From positions 1 through 34,847 of the forward strand of contig PALM01000015.1 in the NCBI GenBank assembly GCA_002706365.1: a stretch of 34,847 nucleotides of DNA. The letters are read 5' to 3'. Numbering within the stretch: position 1 is the first letter of the stretch; every line of letters begins with the position of its first letter. Below, in pieces: positions 21,677 to 30,689 of the stretch. The notes under the pieces were generated by a model that ran no database searches, was not told where the DNA came from, and saw nothing but the letters and a program-made list of their open reading frames with translations. The DNA is from Flavobacteriales bacterium. GTDB taxonomy: Bacteria; Bacteroidota; Bacteroidia; Flavobacteriales_E; Vicingaceae. Both the position numbers and the translations under genes were made by a program.

Positions 21677-23902
21677 ATGAGAAGAATTCTACCACATAGT
21701 TTAGCTATCCTATTGATGCTGTCATTTGCGCAACTCACTACTGCTCAAAGTAGGAATGATAAAAATGATAAAAATGATAAAAATGATAAAAAGGAGATTA
21801 CTATAGCCGATATATGGAAAGATAAAACATTTACTGAGGAAAATGTAAGTGGACTTAGAAGTATGAAAGATGGTATTCATTACACCATCATCGAAGACAA
21901 AGGCTCAGGAAATCAACTTTCGAAATACAGCTATGAAGATGGCAAATTCGTAGAGGCGCTTATCCTACCTTCTGATGTAGTTTATCAGGGTGAAAAACTG
22001 AAGATGGAGGCTTATGAGTTTTCTGCAGATGAGAGTAAGGTGCTTATTGCTACTGAAGTTGAGAAGATCTATAGAAGATCTAGCATGGCTTTCTTTTATA
22101 TTTTGGATTTGCAGAGCAAACAGCTTACACCACTGAATACAGATGATAAGCAGATGTATGCCGACTTCTCACCTGCCGGTTCTAAGGTTGCCTACGTATT
22201 GAATAACAACCTTTTTTACAAGGACTTAGAGACAGATGAATTGATCCAAATCACTGATGATGGAGAAAAGAATAGGATCATCAATGGAGCATCAGATTGG
22301 GTTTATGAAGAAGAACTGAGACTTTCTCAAGCTTTTAAATGGTCGCCGGAAGGAGATTTCATTGCCTTCTACCGCTTTGATGAAAGCCAGGTGAAACTGT
22401 GGAATATGAAGATCTACAACAATCTGTATCCAGAGCAAGAGCAGTTCAAATATCCAAAAGCGGGCGAGCAAAACTCAAAAGTTGAGATCAGGATCTACAA
22501 TCTTAAAAGAGATAAACATCAAGCGGCTAGTATCGATCCTGAGTACGAATACATTACTGGTATTGAGTGGAATAAAGGAAGTGGAGAACTAGCTGTGATC
22601 AGCAGCAATCGCCATCAAAATGAAGTAAAGGTCTCGCTGGTAGACCCCAAAAAGCTACGCTCAAGAGTGATTCATACAGAAGTGAGCGATACCTATATTG
22701 AAATGCCTTTTGATATTCACTTCTTGAACGACGGCAAAGAGTTTATTGTAATAAGTGAGAAAGATGGCTACCGTCACTTCTATCTCTACAATACCAAAGC
22801 TAGATTGAAAAAGCAGATCACCGAAGGTAAGTTCCCGATCACTGAATACTACGGTTTGGATGCAGAAGAAAAATGGCTTTACTATCAAGCAGCCGATCCA
22901 AATCCGCTAGAGCGACATATTTTCAAAGTAAACATCAATAGTGGTAAAAAGGTGCAACTGAGTAAACGAAAGGGAACCAATAGTGCCAAGTTCAGTAAGT
23001 CGTTCGACTACTATCTAAACTATCATACTACGGCTAACCAACCTAAATATATAAGCCTGAACAACAATTCCGGTAAGGAAATTCGCACACTTAAAGACAA
23101 TAAGGATCTCAATAAAAAGCTAAAGGAATACGCCATTAGTCAAAAGACTTTCTTCAGCTTTAAAACCTCAGAAAATATTGAGTTGAATGCCTGGATGATC
23201 AAACCGCCTAATTTCAACGACACCAATGTGTATCCTGTTTTCATCACCATTTATGGTGGACCAGGCTATCAAACGGTGAATGATTCATGGGGAGGTTCAA
23301 ATTACTTCTGGCATCAACATCTTGCTCAACAAGGTTATATCGTTGTTTCTGTAGATATGCGAGGATCAGGCTCTAGAGGAGTTGATTTCAAGAAGATCAC
23401 CTACAAGCAATTGGGGAAATATGAAACCATCGATCTGATCGAAACCGCAAAATACATGGCAGGACTGGATTATGTTGATGGCGATCGTATTGGAGTGCAA
23501 GGCTGGAGCTACGGAGGCTATATGTCGTCTTTGGCTATTTTAAAAGGTGCCGATCAATTCAAAGCTGCAATTGCCGTAGCACCGGTTACCAACTGGAGAT
23601 TCTACGATTCTATCTATACCGAGCGATATATGCAAACCCCACAGGAAAATGAAAACGGCTATGATGATAATTCGCCGATCAATCATGTGGAAAAACTAAA
23701 GGGAAGTTATTTGTTGATTCACGGAACGGCTGATGATAATGTACATTTTCAAAATACCGCTGAGATGATCAGTGCATTGGTAGAAGCCGACAAAGAATTC
23801 GACCTATTTATCTATCCCGATAAGAATCACAGTATTTATGGAGGCAATACGCGATATCATCTTTATAAAAAGATGACAATCTTCCTTTTGAATAATCTAT
23901 AA
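21677..23902 (+). CDS. Dipeptidyl peptidase 4-type S9B serine peptidase
   Basis: A 741-residue periplasmic exopeptidase that would remove X-Pro or X-Ala dipeptides from peptide N-termini. The signal peptide is residues 1-24 (ending LTTAQ). It is followed by an Asn-Asp-Lys repeat (about 26-38) encoded by four 9-base units. The beta-propeller domain spans about 60-490 and carries the DPP4 substrate-anchoring motif DWVYEEEL (Glu211-213 region). The catalytic domain has Ser611 in GWSYGGY, Asp in HGTADDNVHF (686-687) and His718 in PDKNHSIYGG. These are all diagnostic of S9B rather than plain prolyl oligopeptidase. Two POT peptide carriers follow on the same strand at 80-84 base spacing, which fits joint peptide use. 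Confidence 0.94.
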   Translation: MRRILPHSLAILLMLSFAQLTTAQSRNDKNDKNDKNDKKEITIADIWKDKTFTEENVSGLRSMKDGIHYTIIEDKGSGNQLSKYSYEDGKFVEALILPSDVVYQGEKLKMEAYEFSADESKVLIATEVEKIYRRSSMAFFYILDLQSKQLTPLNTDDKQMYADFSPAGSKVAYVLNNNLFYKDLETDELIQITDDGEKNRIINGASDWVYEEELRLSQAFKWSPEGDFIAFYRFDESQVKLWNMKIYNNLYPEQEQFKYPKAGEQNSKVEIRIYNLKRDKHQAASIDPEYEYITGIEWNKGSGELAVISSNRHQNEVKVSLVDPKKLRSRVIHTEVSDTYIEMPFDIHFLNDGKEFIVISEKDGYRHFYLYNTKARLKKQITEGKFPITEYYGLDAEEKWLYYQAADPNPLERHIFKVNINSGKKVQLSKRKGTNSAKFSKSFDYYLNYHTTANQPKYISLNNNSGKEIRTLKDNKDLNKKLKEYAISQKTFFSFKTSENIELNAWMIKPPNFNDTNVYPVFITIYGGPGYQTVNDSWGGSNYFWHQHLAQQGYIVVSVDMRGSGSRGVDFKKITYKQLGKYETIDLIETAKYMAGLDYVDGDRIGVQGWSYGGYMSSLAILKGADQFKAAIAVAPVTNWRFYDSIYTERYMQTPQENENGYDDNSPINHVEKLKGSYLLIHGTADDNVHFQNTAEMISALVEADKEFDLFIYPDKNHSIYGGNTRYHLYKKMTIFLLNNL
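21755..21790 (+). repeat. In-frame 9-base microsatellite, AATGATAAA x4
   Basis: Four perfect copies of AATGATAAA encode the Asn-Asp-Lys repeat directly after the DPP4 signal peptide. Slippage would change the linker by three residues per unit without a frameshift. Confidence 0.9.
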
Positions 23903-23982
23903 ACCGCTGATAATCAAACACTAATTCGGGCCGTAATTATTTACTATTTTAGTCGGCTTTAAAGATCATTTAAGACAAACAT

Positions 23983-25524
23983 ATGGAGCAGAGATCAGAG
24001 TTGTGGGGACACCCTAAAGGACTATATATTTTATTCCTCACAGAAATGTGGGAGCGATTTTCCTATTATGGAATGAGAGCTTTACTAGTTCTTTATATGA
24101 CTGCAACTGCAATGCATGAAAATGGAGAAGGGTTAGGATGGACTGAAAAGGAAGCACTAGCACTTTATGGTTGGTACACCATGTTGGTTTATGTGGCCTC
24201 CATCCCTGGTGGAATGATTGCAGATAGGCTTTGGGGCCAAAAGAAATCTGTTCTCATTGGAGCTGTTGTGCTTTGTTTAGGACATGGAGTACTTGCTATT
24301 GAAGCTCTATGGGCATATTATACTGGATTGGCTTTGGTAATCGCGGGAGTTGGCTTATTAAAACCAAATATTTCAACAATGGTTGGTGGTTTATACCCTC
24401 CAGGTGATGAAAGAAGAGATAAAGGATTTAGTGTTTTCTACGTTGGGATCAACTTGGGCTCACTACTTGCAACTATTATTGTTGGTCTTGTGGTTAAAGA
24501 CTTTGGTTGGCATGCTGGATTCGGGCTTGCTGGGATCGCAATGGTGTTTGGACTCATTGTTTATTTGTGGGGTCAAAAATTTCTAGTTGGCGTAGGAGAT
24601 CTAGTTAAATCTAAAAACAAGTCTGAAGATGTTTCAGTAATGCAGTTATATGGGAACCTTCTAAAATCACCTCTTCAATTAGCTTTTACCGGAATCCTTC
24701 TTGCATTATCTGTTTATGGTGGCATTAAAATTAATGTGGGTTATGGTCTGCTCTTTACCTTCCTTTCATTAATTGTAGGTATGATGATGATGATTTATAA
24801 AGATCTTAATAATCAGATCTCAAGAGACCGATTTCTGGTTCTCCTATTATCTTTCATTATGGTAATTATTTTCTGGGGTGCGTTTGAGCAAGCCGGGGGA
24901 TTGATGAACTTATATACAGATTCAAAAACAGATCGTGTCCTTTTTGGTTGGGAGATACCAACAATTATGTTCCAGAGTTTAAATGCCGGATTTATTATAC
25001 TATTTGCTACTGCAGTTGCTTCTTTCTGGGCAAAAAGAAAACTAAAAAATAAAGAAGCATCATCTTTATTGAAAATGCCTATTGGTATTATAATAATGGG
25101 CTGGGGGTTTATATTCATGGTATTTGCGGCAGCTGAGTACGACAAATCTGGATCTTCCAGTATGATTTGGTTAGTTCTAGCATATTTATTCCATACCATC
25201 GGAGAACTTTGTATATCGCCAGTTGCATTATCATTCATAACGAAACTTGCTCCAATTAGATATGCATCTTTGATGATGGGAGTGTATTTCGCAGCTACCG
25301 GATTAGGTAATAAAGTTGCAGGCATTGTAGGTGAATCAGCTACTGACTTTGGAGAATATACCGTGTTTGCTGGAATTACTTTATTAACAGTTCTTGTAGG
25401 AGCTATTTTTATTGCATTGCTCAAACCTCTAAAGAGAATGACTCATGGTGCTGAAGACATCAAAGATGATACGCATCATGAAGAGCAAGAAGGATTTGAA
25501 TTGGCGGATAAAGCGGAGGCTTAA
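23983..25524 (+). CDS. POT-family proton-dependent peptide transporter (first copy)
   Basis: A 513-residue inner membrane carrier of the proton-coupled oligopeptide transporter family (PTR2/DtpT type), which imports di- and tripeptides with protons. The family's ExxER motif is at 21-25 (TEMWERFSYYGMRALLVLYM). The second signature is PPGDERRDKGFSVFYVGINLGS in the region of helices 4-5, with about twelve to fourteen hydrophobic helices in all. The late signature FHTIGELCISPVALSFITKLAP is also present. The base composition is visibly more AT-rich than the next gene: counted on one 60-base line each, 17 of 60 G+C at 25021-25080 against 27 of 60 at 26521-26580. The reason could be separate ancestry. 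It lies directly after the DPP4 gene. Confidence 0.94.
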   Translation: MEQRSELWGHPKGLYILFLTEMWERFSYYGMRALLVLYMTATAMHENGEGLGWTEKEALALYGWYTMLVYVASIPGGMIADRLWGQKKSVLIGAVVLCLGHGVLAIEALWAYYTGLALVIAGVGLLKPNISTMVGGLYPPGDERRDKGFSVFYVGINLGSLLATIIVGLVVKDFGWHAGFGLAGIAMVFGLIVYLWGQKFLVGVGDLVKSKNKSEDVSVMQLYGNLLKSPLQLAFTGILLALSVYGGIKINVGYGLLFTFLSLIVGMMMMIYKDLNNQISRDRFLVLLLSFIMVIIFWGAFEQAGGLMNLYTDSKTDRVLFGWEIPTIMFQSLNAGFIILFATAVASFWAKRKLKNKEASSLLKMPIGIIIMGWGFIFMVFAAAEYDKSGSSSMIWLVLAYLFHTIGELCISPVALSFITKLAPIRYASLMMGVYFAATGLGNKVAGIVGESATDFGEYTVFAGITLLTVLVGAIFIALLKPLKRMTHGAEDIKDDTHHEEQEGFELADKAEA

Positions 25525-25539
25525 GCCTAGACTGAAGAG

Positions 25540-25574
25540 TCTAGACTCTAGATTCTAGACTCTAGGTTCTGGTT
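25540..25574. repeat. Tandem heptamer array, TCTAGAC type, between the two POT genes
   Basis: TCTAGAC, TCTAGAT, TCTAGAC, TCTAGGT, TCTGGTT, then CCTAATT. The array fills most of the 84-base gap, leaving little room for a separate promoter. Confidence 0.85.
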
Positions 25575-25608
25575 CCTAATTTTAATTAATAACTAAAATT
25601 ACCATAAC

Positions 25609-27279
25609 ATGAGTATCGCATTCTGGATCATGGTGGTAGCCTGGGCATTTGTGCTCGTATGGGTGCCTTTTATCATTTACTCTAACCGAAAACTGCATCC
25701 TAGAGCCCTCTTCGTGCTCTTCTTTGCTGAAATGTGGGAGCGCTTCTCCTACTACGGTATGCGGGCCTTGCTTACCCTCTATATGGTGCAAGAGCTATTT
25801 AAGGAGTTAAGTCAGGGTGAAGCCGATTCAAAAGCTTTAAGCATATACGGGTCTTATACAGCAATGGTCTACCTCTTCCCGGTTGCTGGTGGAATACTTG
25901 CAGATAAGGTCTTAGGGTTTAGGAAGGCGATCCTCTTTGGTGGTTTACTCATGATGGCAGGTCACTTCTCCCTCGCCCTCGAAGGGATGGTCTTTAGCGG
26001 AAACATGCCGCTCTTCTTCCTGTCCTTAGCATTTATCATTGTGGGTAATGGCTTCTTTAAACCGAATATCTCCTCTTTCTTGGGCGACTTCTATGCCCTG
26101 AACGACAGTCGTAAAGACGGTGCCTTCACCATCTTCTATATGGGAGTAAATATTGGTGCTTTACTTTCTATCGTAACCTGTGGGTATGTTGGACAAGAAA
26201 TCTCATGGCATTACGGTTTCGGATTGGCCGGTATTGGAATGTTATTAGGACTGCTGGTTTTCTGGCTTTACGGACCAAAATCCATGGGTAAGAAAGGTGT
26301 GGATCCAGCAGCTTTGGAAGAGTTTCCAGAAGTTGTTGAGGATGAAGCTATACAGCTTTTGGAAGGTCCGTCTGAGAATCGTTTGGCCGCCTTGAAGAAG
26401 GAGGCTGAAGCTTGGATTTCCAAGACTACATCCAAAATCAAGAGGAATCAGGTGATGACCTATATCGTCACTCTCTTATTTATTCCGATCTGTTCGCTCT
26501 TCTTGGATTTTGGAGATGCGGTTGCTGTAGCCTTGATCATCTTGAGTTTGGCCATTCTTGGCTACCTATTGTTTGTAGCCTTTAAGGAAGATAAAGTGAG
26601 CGGACAACGACTCTTTGTAGTGGTGGTGCTCTTCATCTTCCACTCTATTTTCTGGGCTTTGTTCGAGCAAGCCGGAGGTTCCATTACGCTTTTTACGGAA
26701 CGCAACATAGACCGCGTGGTATTTGGCTCTGAGATACCTGCCTCTATCTTTCAGTTCTTCAATGCATTCTTCATTATGACACTTGCCCCGGTATTCTCCT
26801 GGATGTGGATCAAGCTGCGTAAATCGGGCAAAGAACCTTCTACTCCAATGAAATTTGTATTGGGATTAGCGCAATTGGCATTGGGTTTTGCATTTATAGT
26901 GCTGGGTTCTGAGCTTTTCGCCGATTCAGGCATGGTTCCATTGATCTTCCTAGTATTTATGTACCTCTTCCACACCATGGGTGAATTGAGTTTGTCTCCG
27001 GTTGGATTGTCGATGATCACAAAGCTTTCGCCAAAACGCATGGTTGGTTTTGTGATGGGAGTTTGGTTCCTTTCTATTTCCCTGGCCAATAAATTGGCCG
27101 GGATGATTGGAGAATTGACTGCTTCAGAAGACCTGGGAGAAGCCCCCACAGCTGTAGAGACTTTGGAGGTCTACTCTAACACCTATATTATTTGGGGTGT
27201 AGCCGTAGTTGGTGGAGCAGCTCTATTGCTAGTCTTCTTGGTTCCTACATTAAGAAGGTGGATGAATGGAATTCACTAA
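25609..27279 (+). CDS. POT-family proton-dependent peptide transporter (second copy)
   Basis: A 556-residue paralogue of the preceding transporter. It has an extra N-terminal membrane segment (about residues 5-24), then the ExxER motif at 41-45 (AEMWERFSYYGMRALLTLYM), the GDFYALNDSRKDGAFTIFYM signature and the late FHTMGELSLSPVGLSMITKL signature. A longer cytoplasmic insert (about 225-285, acidic then basic: EEFPEVVEDEAIQ, then KKEAEAWISKTTSKIKR) is absent from the first copy. The two copies are therefore not a recent exact duplication and probably differ in substrate range. The next gene starts 16 bases after its stop, so they may be co-transcribed. Confidence 0.94.
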   Translation: MSIAFWIMVVAWAFVLVWVPFIIYSNRKLHPRALFVLFFAEMWERFSYYGMRALLTLYMVQELFKELSQGEADSKALSIYGSYTAMVYLFPVAGGILADKVLGFRKAILFGGLLMMAGHFSLALEGMVFSGNMPLFFLSLAFIIVGNGFFKPNISSFLGDFYALNDSRKDGAFTIFYMGVNIGALLSIVTCGYVGQEISWHYGFGLAGIGMLLGLLVFWLYGPKSMGKKGVDPAALEEFPEVVEDEAIQLLEGPSENRLAALKKEAEAWISKTTSKIKRNQVMTYIVTLLFIPICSLFLDFGDAVAVALIILSLAILGYLLFVAFKEDKVSGQRLFVVVVLFIFHSIFWALFEQAGGSITLFTERNIDRVVFGSEIPASIFQFFNAFFIMTLAPVFSWMWIKLRKSGKEPSTPMKFVLGLAQLALGFAFIVLGSELFADSGMVPLIFLVFMYLFHTMGELSLSPVGLSMITKLSPKRMVGFVMGVWFLSISLANKLAGMIGELTASEDLGEAPTAVETLEVYSNTYIIWGVAVVGGAALLLVFLVPTLRRWMNGIH

Positions 27280-27295
27280 GCTTTAAGTCGATATC

Positions 27296-28843
27296 ATGAA
27301 ATCTTCAGGACTCAGTAAAGTATTCGACTTTCTGTTTCCGCTATTGATATGTAGTCTCTATCTACTCAGGATCAATCTCGATTTCTGGAATGATGAGCTC
27401 TATACGCTAGAGCATTTTGTGCTAGTACCACTAAGCACAACTTTGGGCGATTATCATGTGCCTAATAATCACATCTTCTTTAATCTGCTCAATAACCTCT
27501 ATCTAAAGCTCATCGGACTGCATGAGATAAGGGATTTACTCCCCAGTCCATGGAAACTGCGGATCTTGCCTTTTGCCTATGCTCTAGCACTCTTTTATGT
27601 GGTCTATTTTCAGATCAAGCGATCATTCTCCTCCTTTACAGGGATGGCTGTCCTTCTGCTGATTGCCGGTACCATCCCCTACTTCAACTTCGTGACACAG
27701 ATCAGAGGTTACGGTCTTAGTGCCTTATTGCTAGTGGCTGCTTTTCTCTATTCTCTGAGGTACTTTAAAGAGGCAAAGCGAAGTCATTTGTTTATTGTCG
27801 GACTAGCTTCAGCGCTTTGTATCTATAGCGTCTTATCCAACTCCTACTCCATCTTTTGCTTACATGCTTTCTTGCTCTTGTATTATGGGCTGAGTGGGTT
27901 GAGAAATAAGGATCCAAAGTATATTGAGCGTTTTAAGGCTTTCGGCCTGATGTCAATCGTCTCTGCAATACTGTGCATTGGACTTTATCTGCCAGTCCTC
28001 GAAGACATAGTTAGTAGTAAATACCTGCAGATCTCAACCCCATTCCTTCTATGGCAAATAGAATATTATCTACCTCACTTATGGGAAGGCTGGATTTCAG
28101 GAAGAGTCTGGCTGTTTGTTATGATCCCAATTTCAATCATCATTCTATTTATAAAGTCTTCCTCAAAACTCAAGCCTCAAACTCTTGCTCAAAACCGCAC
28201 TCACACTCGCACTTCACTCACCCTCACACTCGCTCTCACACTGATTCTCTCTGCTCCACTGATCTCTTACATCCGCGGTGATCAGGCTCCTTTGCGCACC
28301 TTTATACCCTTATTCCCATTCTTTGGGATAGGCCTTGGTATACTAATTGGAAATAGTTTCGAACGTATGCCTAAATTCAGCTACAAATTGCTTTCTATCA
28401 TTGTTTTAGCGGGCTTTTCTATCTATAGTTTCTATATGGAATATCAAGCAATACATCGAGCTCAGGCCTTGAAGTTTGCCAATGAAGTGAGCCGACAAGA
28501 TCTCTATCATCAATTCTACAATGCCTCCTATTTCCCTCTAAAAGCAACTGAGGAGTTTGCTCAGAGGGTTAATCTGAATGGACAAAAGTTGCTTATCCTT
28601 GGTTGTCAGGAACACGGAATTCGCCACTATCTTGACCTCTACCAAATCCCTTATATCGAAGAAGAGAGGGCTTTGGAAGGGATTGATGAACTAAAGGCAA
28701 TTAATGCCTTTGAGGAAGTTGAAATGGAGTTGTTTATCGTGACCAACAATCCGAATCAGATTCCTTTTGGAAAAGCAAAGGATTTTGAGCAGCTGAGCGA
28801 CTCAGTCTCATACCATACTTTTATTAAGTATAAGAATCACTAA
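27296..28843 (+). CDS. Multi-spanning membrane protein, GT-C glycosyltransferase-like
   Basis: A 515-residue polytopic membrane protein of uncertain family. The N-terminal helix (about 9-26) is followed by NLDFWNDELYTLEHF. An acidic Asp33-Glu34 pair just after the first helix, followed by a Tyr, is the typical position of the catalytic acid loop in GT-C enzymes (PMT/ArnT/GT39-like). About nine to ten further helices follow, then a soluble C-terminal region (about 385-515). Residues about 289-318 (KLKPQTLAQNRTHTRTSLTL region) are encoded by 7- and 6-base tandem repeats. It is 16 bases after the second POT gene. A role in glycosylation is inference; no sequence motif beyond the DE loop supports it. 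Confidence 0.65.
   Translation: MKSSGLSKVFDFLFPLLICSLYLLRINLDFWNDELYTLEHFVLVPLSTTLGDYHVPNNHIFFNLLNNLYLKLIGLHEIRDLLPSPWKLRILPFAYALALFYVVYFQIKRSFSSFTGMAVLLLIAGTIPYFNFVTQIRGYGLSALLLVAAFLYSLRYFKEAKRSHLFIVGLASALCIYSVLSNSYSIFCLHAFLLLYYGLSGLRNKDPKYIERFKAFGLMSIVSAILCIGLYLPVLEDIVSSKYLQISTPFLLWQIEYYLPHLWEGWISGRVWLFVMIPISIIILFIKSSSKLKPQTLAQNRTHTRTSLTLTLALTLILSAPLISYIRGDQAPLRTFIPLFPFFGIGLGILIGNSFERMPKFSYKLLSIIVLAGFSIYSFYMEYQAIHRAQALKFANEVSRQDLYHQFYNASYFPLKATEEFAQRVNLNGQKLLILGCQEHGIRHYLDLYQIPYIEEERALEGIDELKAINAFEEVEMELFIVTNNPNQIPFGKAKDFEQLSDSVSYHTFIKYKNH
28162..28245 (+). repeat. Tandem repeats within the GT-C-like gene
   Basis: CTCAAAA, CTCAAGC, CTCAAAC (28162-28182) in 7-base register, then a further CTCAAAA, followed from about 28196 by imperfect CACTCA/CTCACA hexamers. 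The frame stays open and gives a Thr/Leu-alternating stretch. Confidence 0.65.
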
Positions 28844-28893
28844 GTATTCGACTGATAGATTTAACTATTTTCGTTTATTGAAATAGCTAGCCA

Positions 28894-30252
28894 ATGCTTA
28901 TCAAAAGAATAACTTCCTCTTTCTTCATTATTTCAGCTTTGCTGATCGTATTCTCCTGCGGAAACTCAAGTCTATTCAACTCTCACAATAAGAATCATGT
29001 GATCGAACTAAGAGCAGAGCCGATCGATACGGTGCGTATTGCATTTATTGGGGTTGGACAAAGAGGCTTGCAGGCTGTGGAACGCCTGGCTCAGATCGAT
29101 GGTGTTGAGCTAGTGGTGATTGCCGATCTGGTTCAGGAAAACCTAGATAGCGCTCAACGCATACTCGCTAAGTATGAACTTCCCAAAGCAGATGAATATG
29201 ATGGCCCGGATGATTGGAAAGTCATTTGTGAAAGAGAAGACATTCACCTCATCTACATCTGCACCCCTTGGGAATTACACACCCCAATCTCTGTTTATGC
29301 TATGGAGAATGGCAAACATGTAGCTACCGAAGTCCCTGCAGCACAGACCATCAAAGAAGCTTGGCAGCTGGTAAAAACTGCTGAAAAAACCAGAATGCAT
29401 TGCATTCAATTGGAAAATTGCATCTATGATTTCTTTGAGCTAAGCGTACACCATATGGTGGATCAGGGCATGTTTGGCGAGATCAAGCATGCTGAAGGTG
29501 CATACATCCACGATCTTCGCTGGAAGCTCTTCGATGATACCGCAAAGGGCTATTGGAATATGTGGCGCTTGAGAAAACTGATGCAAACGGATGGGAACAC
29601 CTACCCTACGCATGGTATTGGTCCCATTGCTCACATTCTGGATATCCATCGTGGTGACCGCATGACTTATGTGAGCTCTTTATCAACCAAGCAATTTCAA
29701 TTGAGTGAATATGCAGATGAAAATTTGGACTCCACTTCAGAATTCAGCGGAGTTGAGTTTAAAAAGGGCGACCTCAACACTTCCTTGATCATGACTGAAA
29801 ATGGCAAAACACTGATTGTGCAACATGATGTGGTGAGCCCCAGACCGTACAGTCGATTATTCACCCTTAGCGGAACTAAAGGTTTTGCTCAGAAATATCC
29901 TCAAAAGAGTATCGCTTTCTCACCAAACAGCCATTATGCTATTGCCAAGAAAAAAATGGACTCCCTACTCAATGCCAACTTACATCCAATAGCCAAAGAA
30001 ATTGCCGATAAAGCCAGGAAGGTAGGCGGACATGGAGGCATGGATTACATTATGGACTATAGACTCATCTACTGTCTTCGCAATGGTTTACCACTCGACA
30101 TGGATGTATACGATGCCGCTGAGTGGTCTGCTTTGATCGAATTGAGTAAGAAGTCGGCAGCCCAAAATGGAAAACGCCTGAAGATGCCCGATTTTACTCG
30201 TGGAGCATACAAACAGGCGTCGCCAATTCGCTATTATCTTTTAGAAGATTAG
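28894..30252 (+). CDS. Gfo/Idh/MocA-fold lipoprotein, GH109-like
   Basis: A 452-residue NAD-binding protein of the glycoside hydrolase family 109 type, which cleaves glycosides (typically alpha-N-acetylgalactosamine) by an NAD-assisted redox route. A lipoprotein signal is likely: hydrophobic residues 10-20, then FSC with Cys22. The Rossmann motif is VRIAFIGVGQRGLQA (GVGQRG at 53-58), then VVIADL. GH109-like blocks follow: CTPWELHTP (123-131), GKHVATEVPAA (140-150), EGAYIHDLRW (201-210), GYWNMWR, and GNTYPTHGIGP (234-244) with His240 at the position of the catalytic histidine. The substrate is not shown. Its stop codon overlaps that of the convergent DUF6691 gene by 3-4 bases. Confidence 0.85.
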   Translation: MLIKRITSSFFIISALLIVFSCGNSSLFNSHNKNHVIELRAEPIDTVRIAFIGVGQRGLQAVERLAQIDGVELVVIADLVQENLDSAQRILAKYELPKADEYDGPDDWKVICEREDIHLIYICTPWELHTPISVYAMENGKHVATEVPAAQTIKEAWQLVKTAEKTRMHCIQLENCIYDFFELSVHHMVDQGMFGEIKHAEGAYIHDLRWKLFDDTAKGYWNMWRLRKLMQTDGNTYPTHGIGPIAHILDIHRGDRMTYVSSLSTKQFQLSEYADENLDSTSEFSGVEFKKGDLNTSLIMTENGKTLIVQHDVVSPRPYSRLFTLSGTKGFAQKYPQKSIAFSPNSHYAIAKKKMDSLLNANLHPIAKEIADKARKVGGHGGMDYIMDYRLIYCLRNGLPLDMDVYDAAEWSALIELSKKSAAQNGKRLKMPDFTRGAYKQASPIRYYLLED

Positions 30253-30662
30253 TGAGGTAAATGATCCTTTAGTTTTCCATAAAGGAATGTCCCTGCTATT
30301 GCCGAGACAAACACAATGATGATCGGGAAATATCCCGCTCCCATCAAGACGAATAATGGGCCCGGACAAGCACCTGCCAATCCCCATCCCAATCCAAAGA
30401 AAATACCTCCGATCAAATAACGACTTATCGACTTTTCTTTTGTGTCGATCTTGATCTCTGCTCCGTAGAACGACTTCAAACCAAAGCGCTTGATCGACTG
30501 TGTTACAATAACTCCGAGGACTACCGCAGCACCTATGATCCCATACATATGGAAAGAGGCGAAATTGAACATCTCATAGATCCTGAACCAAGAAGCTGCC
30601 TCAGATTTGAAAAGTACAATTCCAAAAAATACACCAATAATTAAATACCAAAATGCTCTCAT
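30249..30662 (-). CDS. DUF6691 / YeeE-YedE-like membrane protein
   Basis: A 137-residue inner membrane protein with about four helices. The conserved motif is GLGWGLAGACPGPLF (91-104) with Cys99, equivalent to one half of the YeeE/YedE (TsuA) thiosulfate transporter, whose cysteines pass thiosulfate through the membrane. In many Bacteroidota the transporter is split into two small proteins encoded side by side; the upstream gene on this strand supplies the other half (27 bases apart). Likely role: uptake of thiosulfate or a related sulfur compound as a hetero-oligomer. It is last in the leftward sulfur gene cluster. Confidence 0.88.
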   Translation of the reverse strand: MRAFWYLIIGVFFGIVLFKSEAASWFRIYEMFNFASFHMYGIIGAAVVLGVIVTQSIKRFGLKSFYGAEIKIDTKEKSISRYLIGGIFFGLGWGLAGACPGPLFVLMGAGYFPIIIVFVSAIAGTFLYGKLKDHLPH

Positions 30663-30689
30663 ATCTTCTATTCTCTCTTTATACTTTGA

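Noticed and set aside
24813-25424. A 203-codon open frame on the minus strand opposite the first POT gene
   Set aside because: It is the complement of a clear membrane transporter gene; its residue pattern mirrors the transporter codons and matches no family I recognise.
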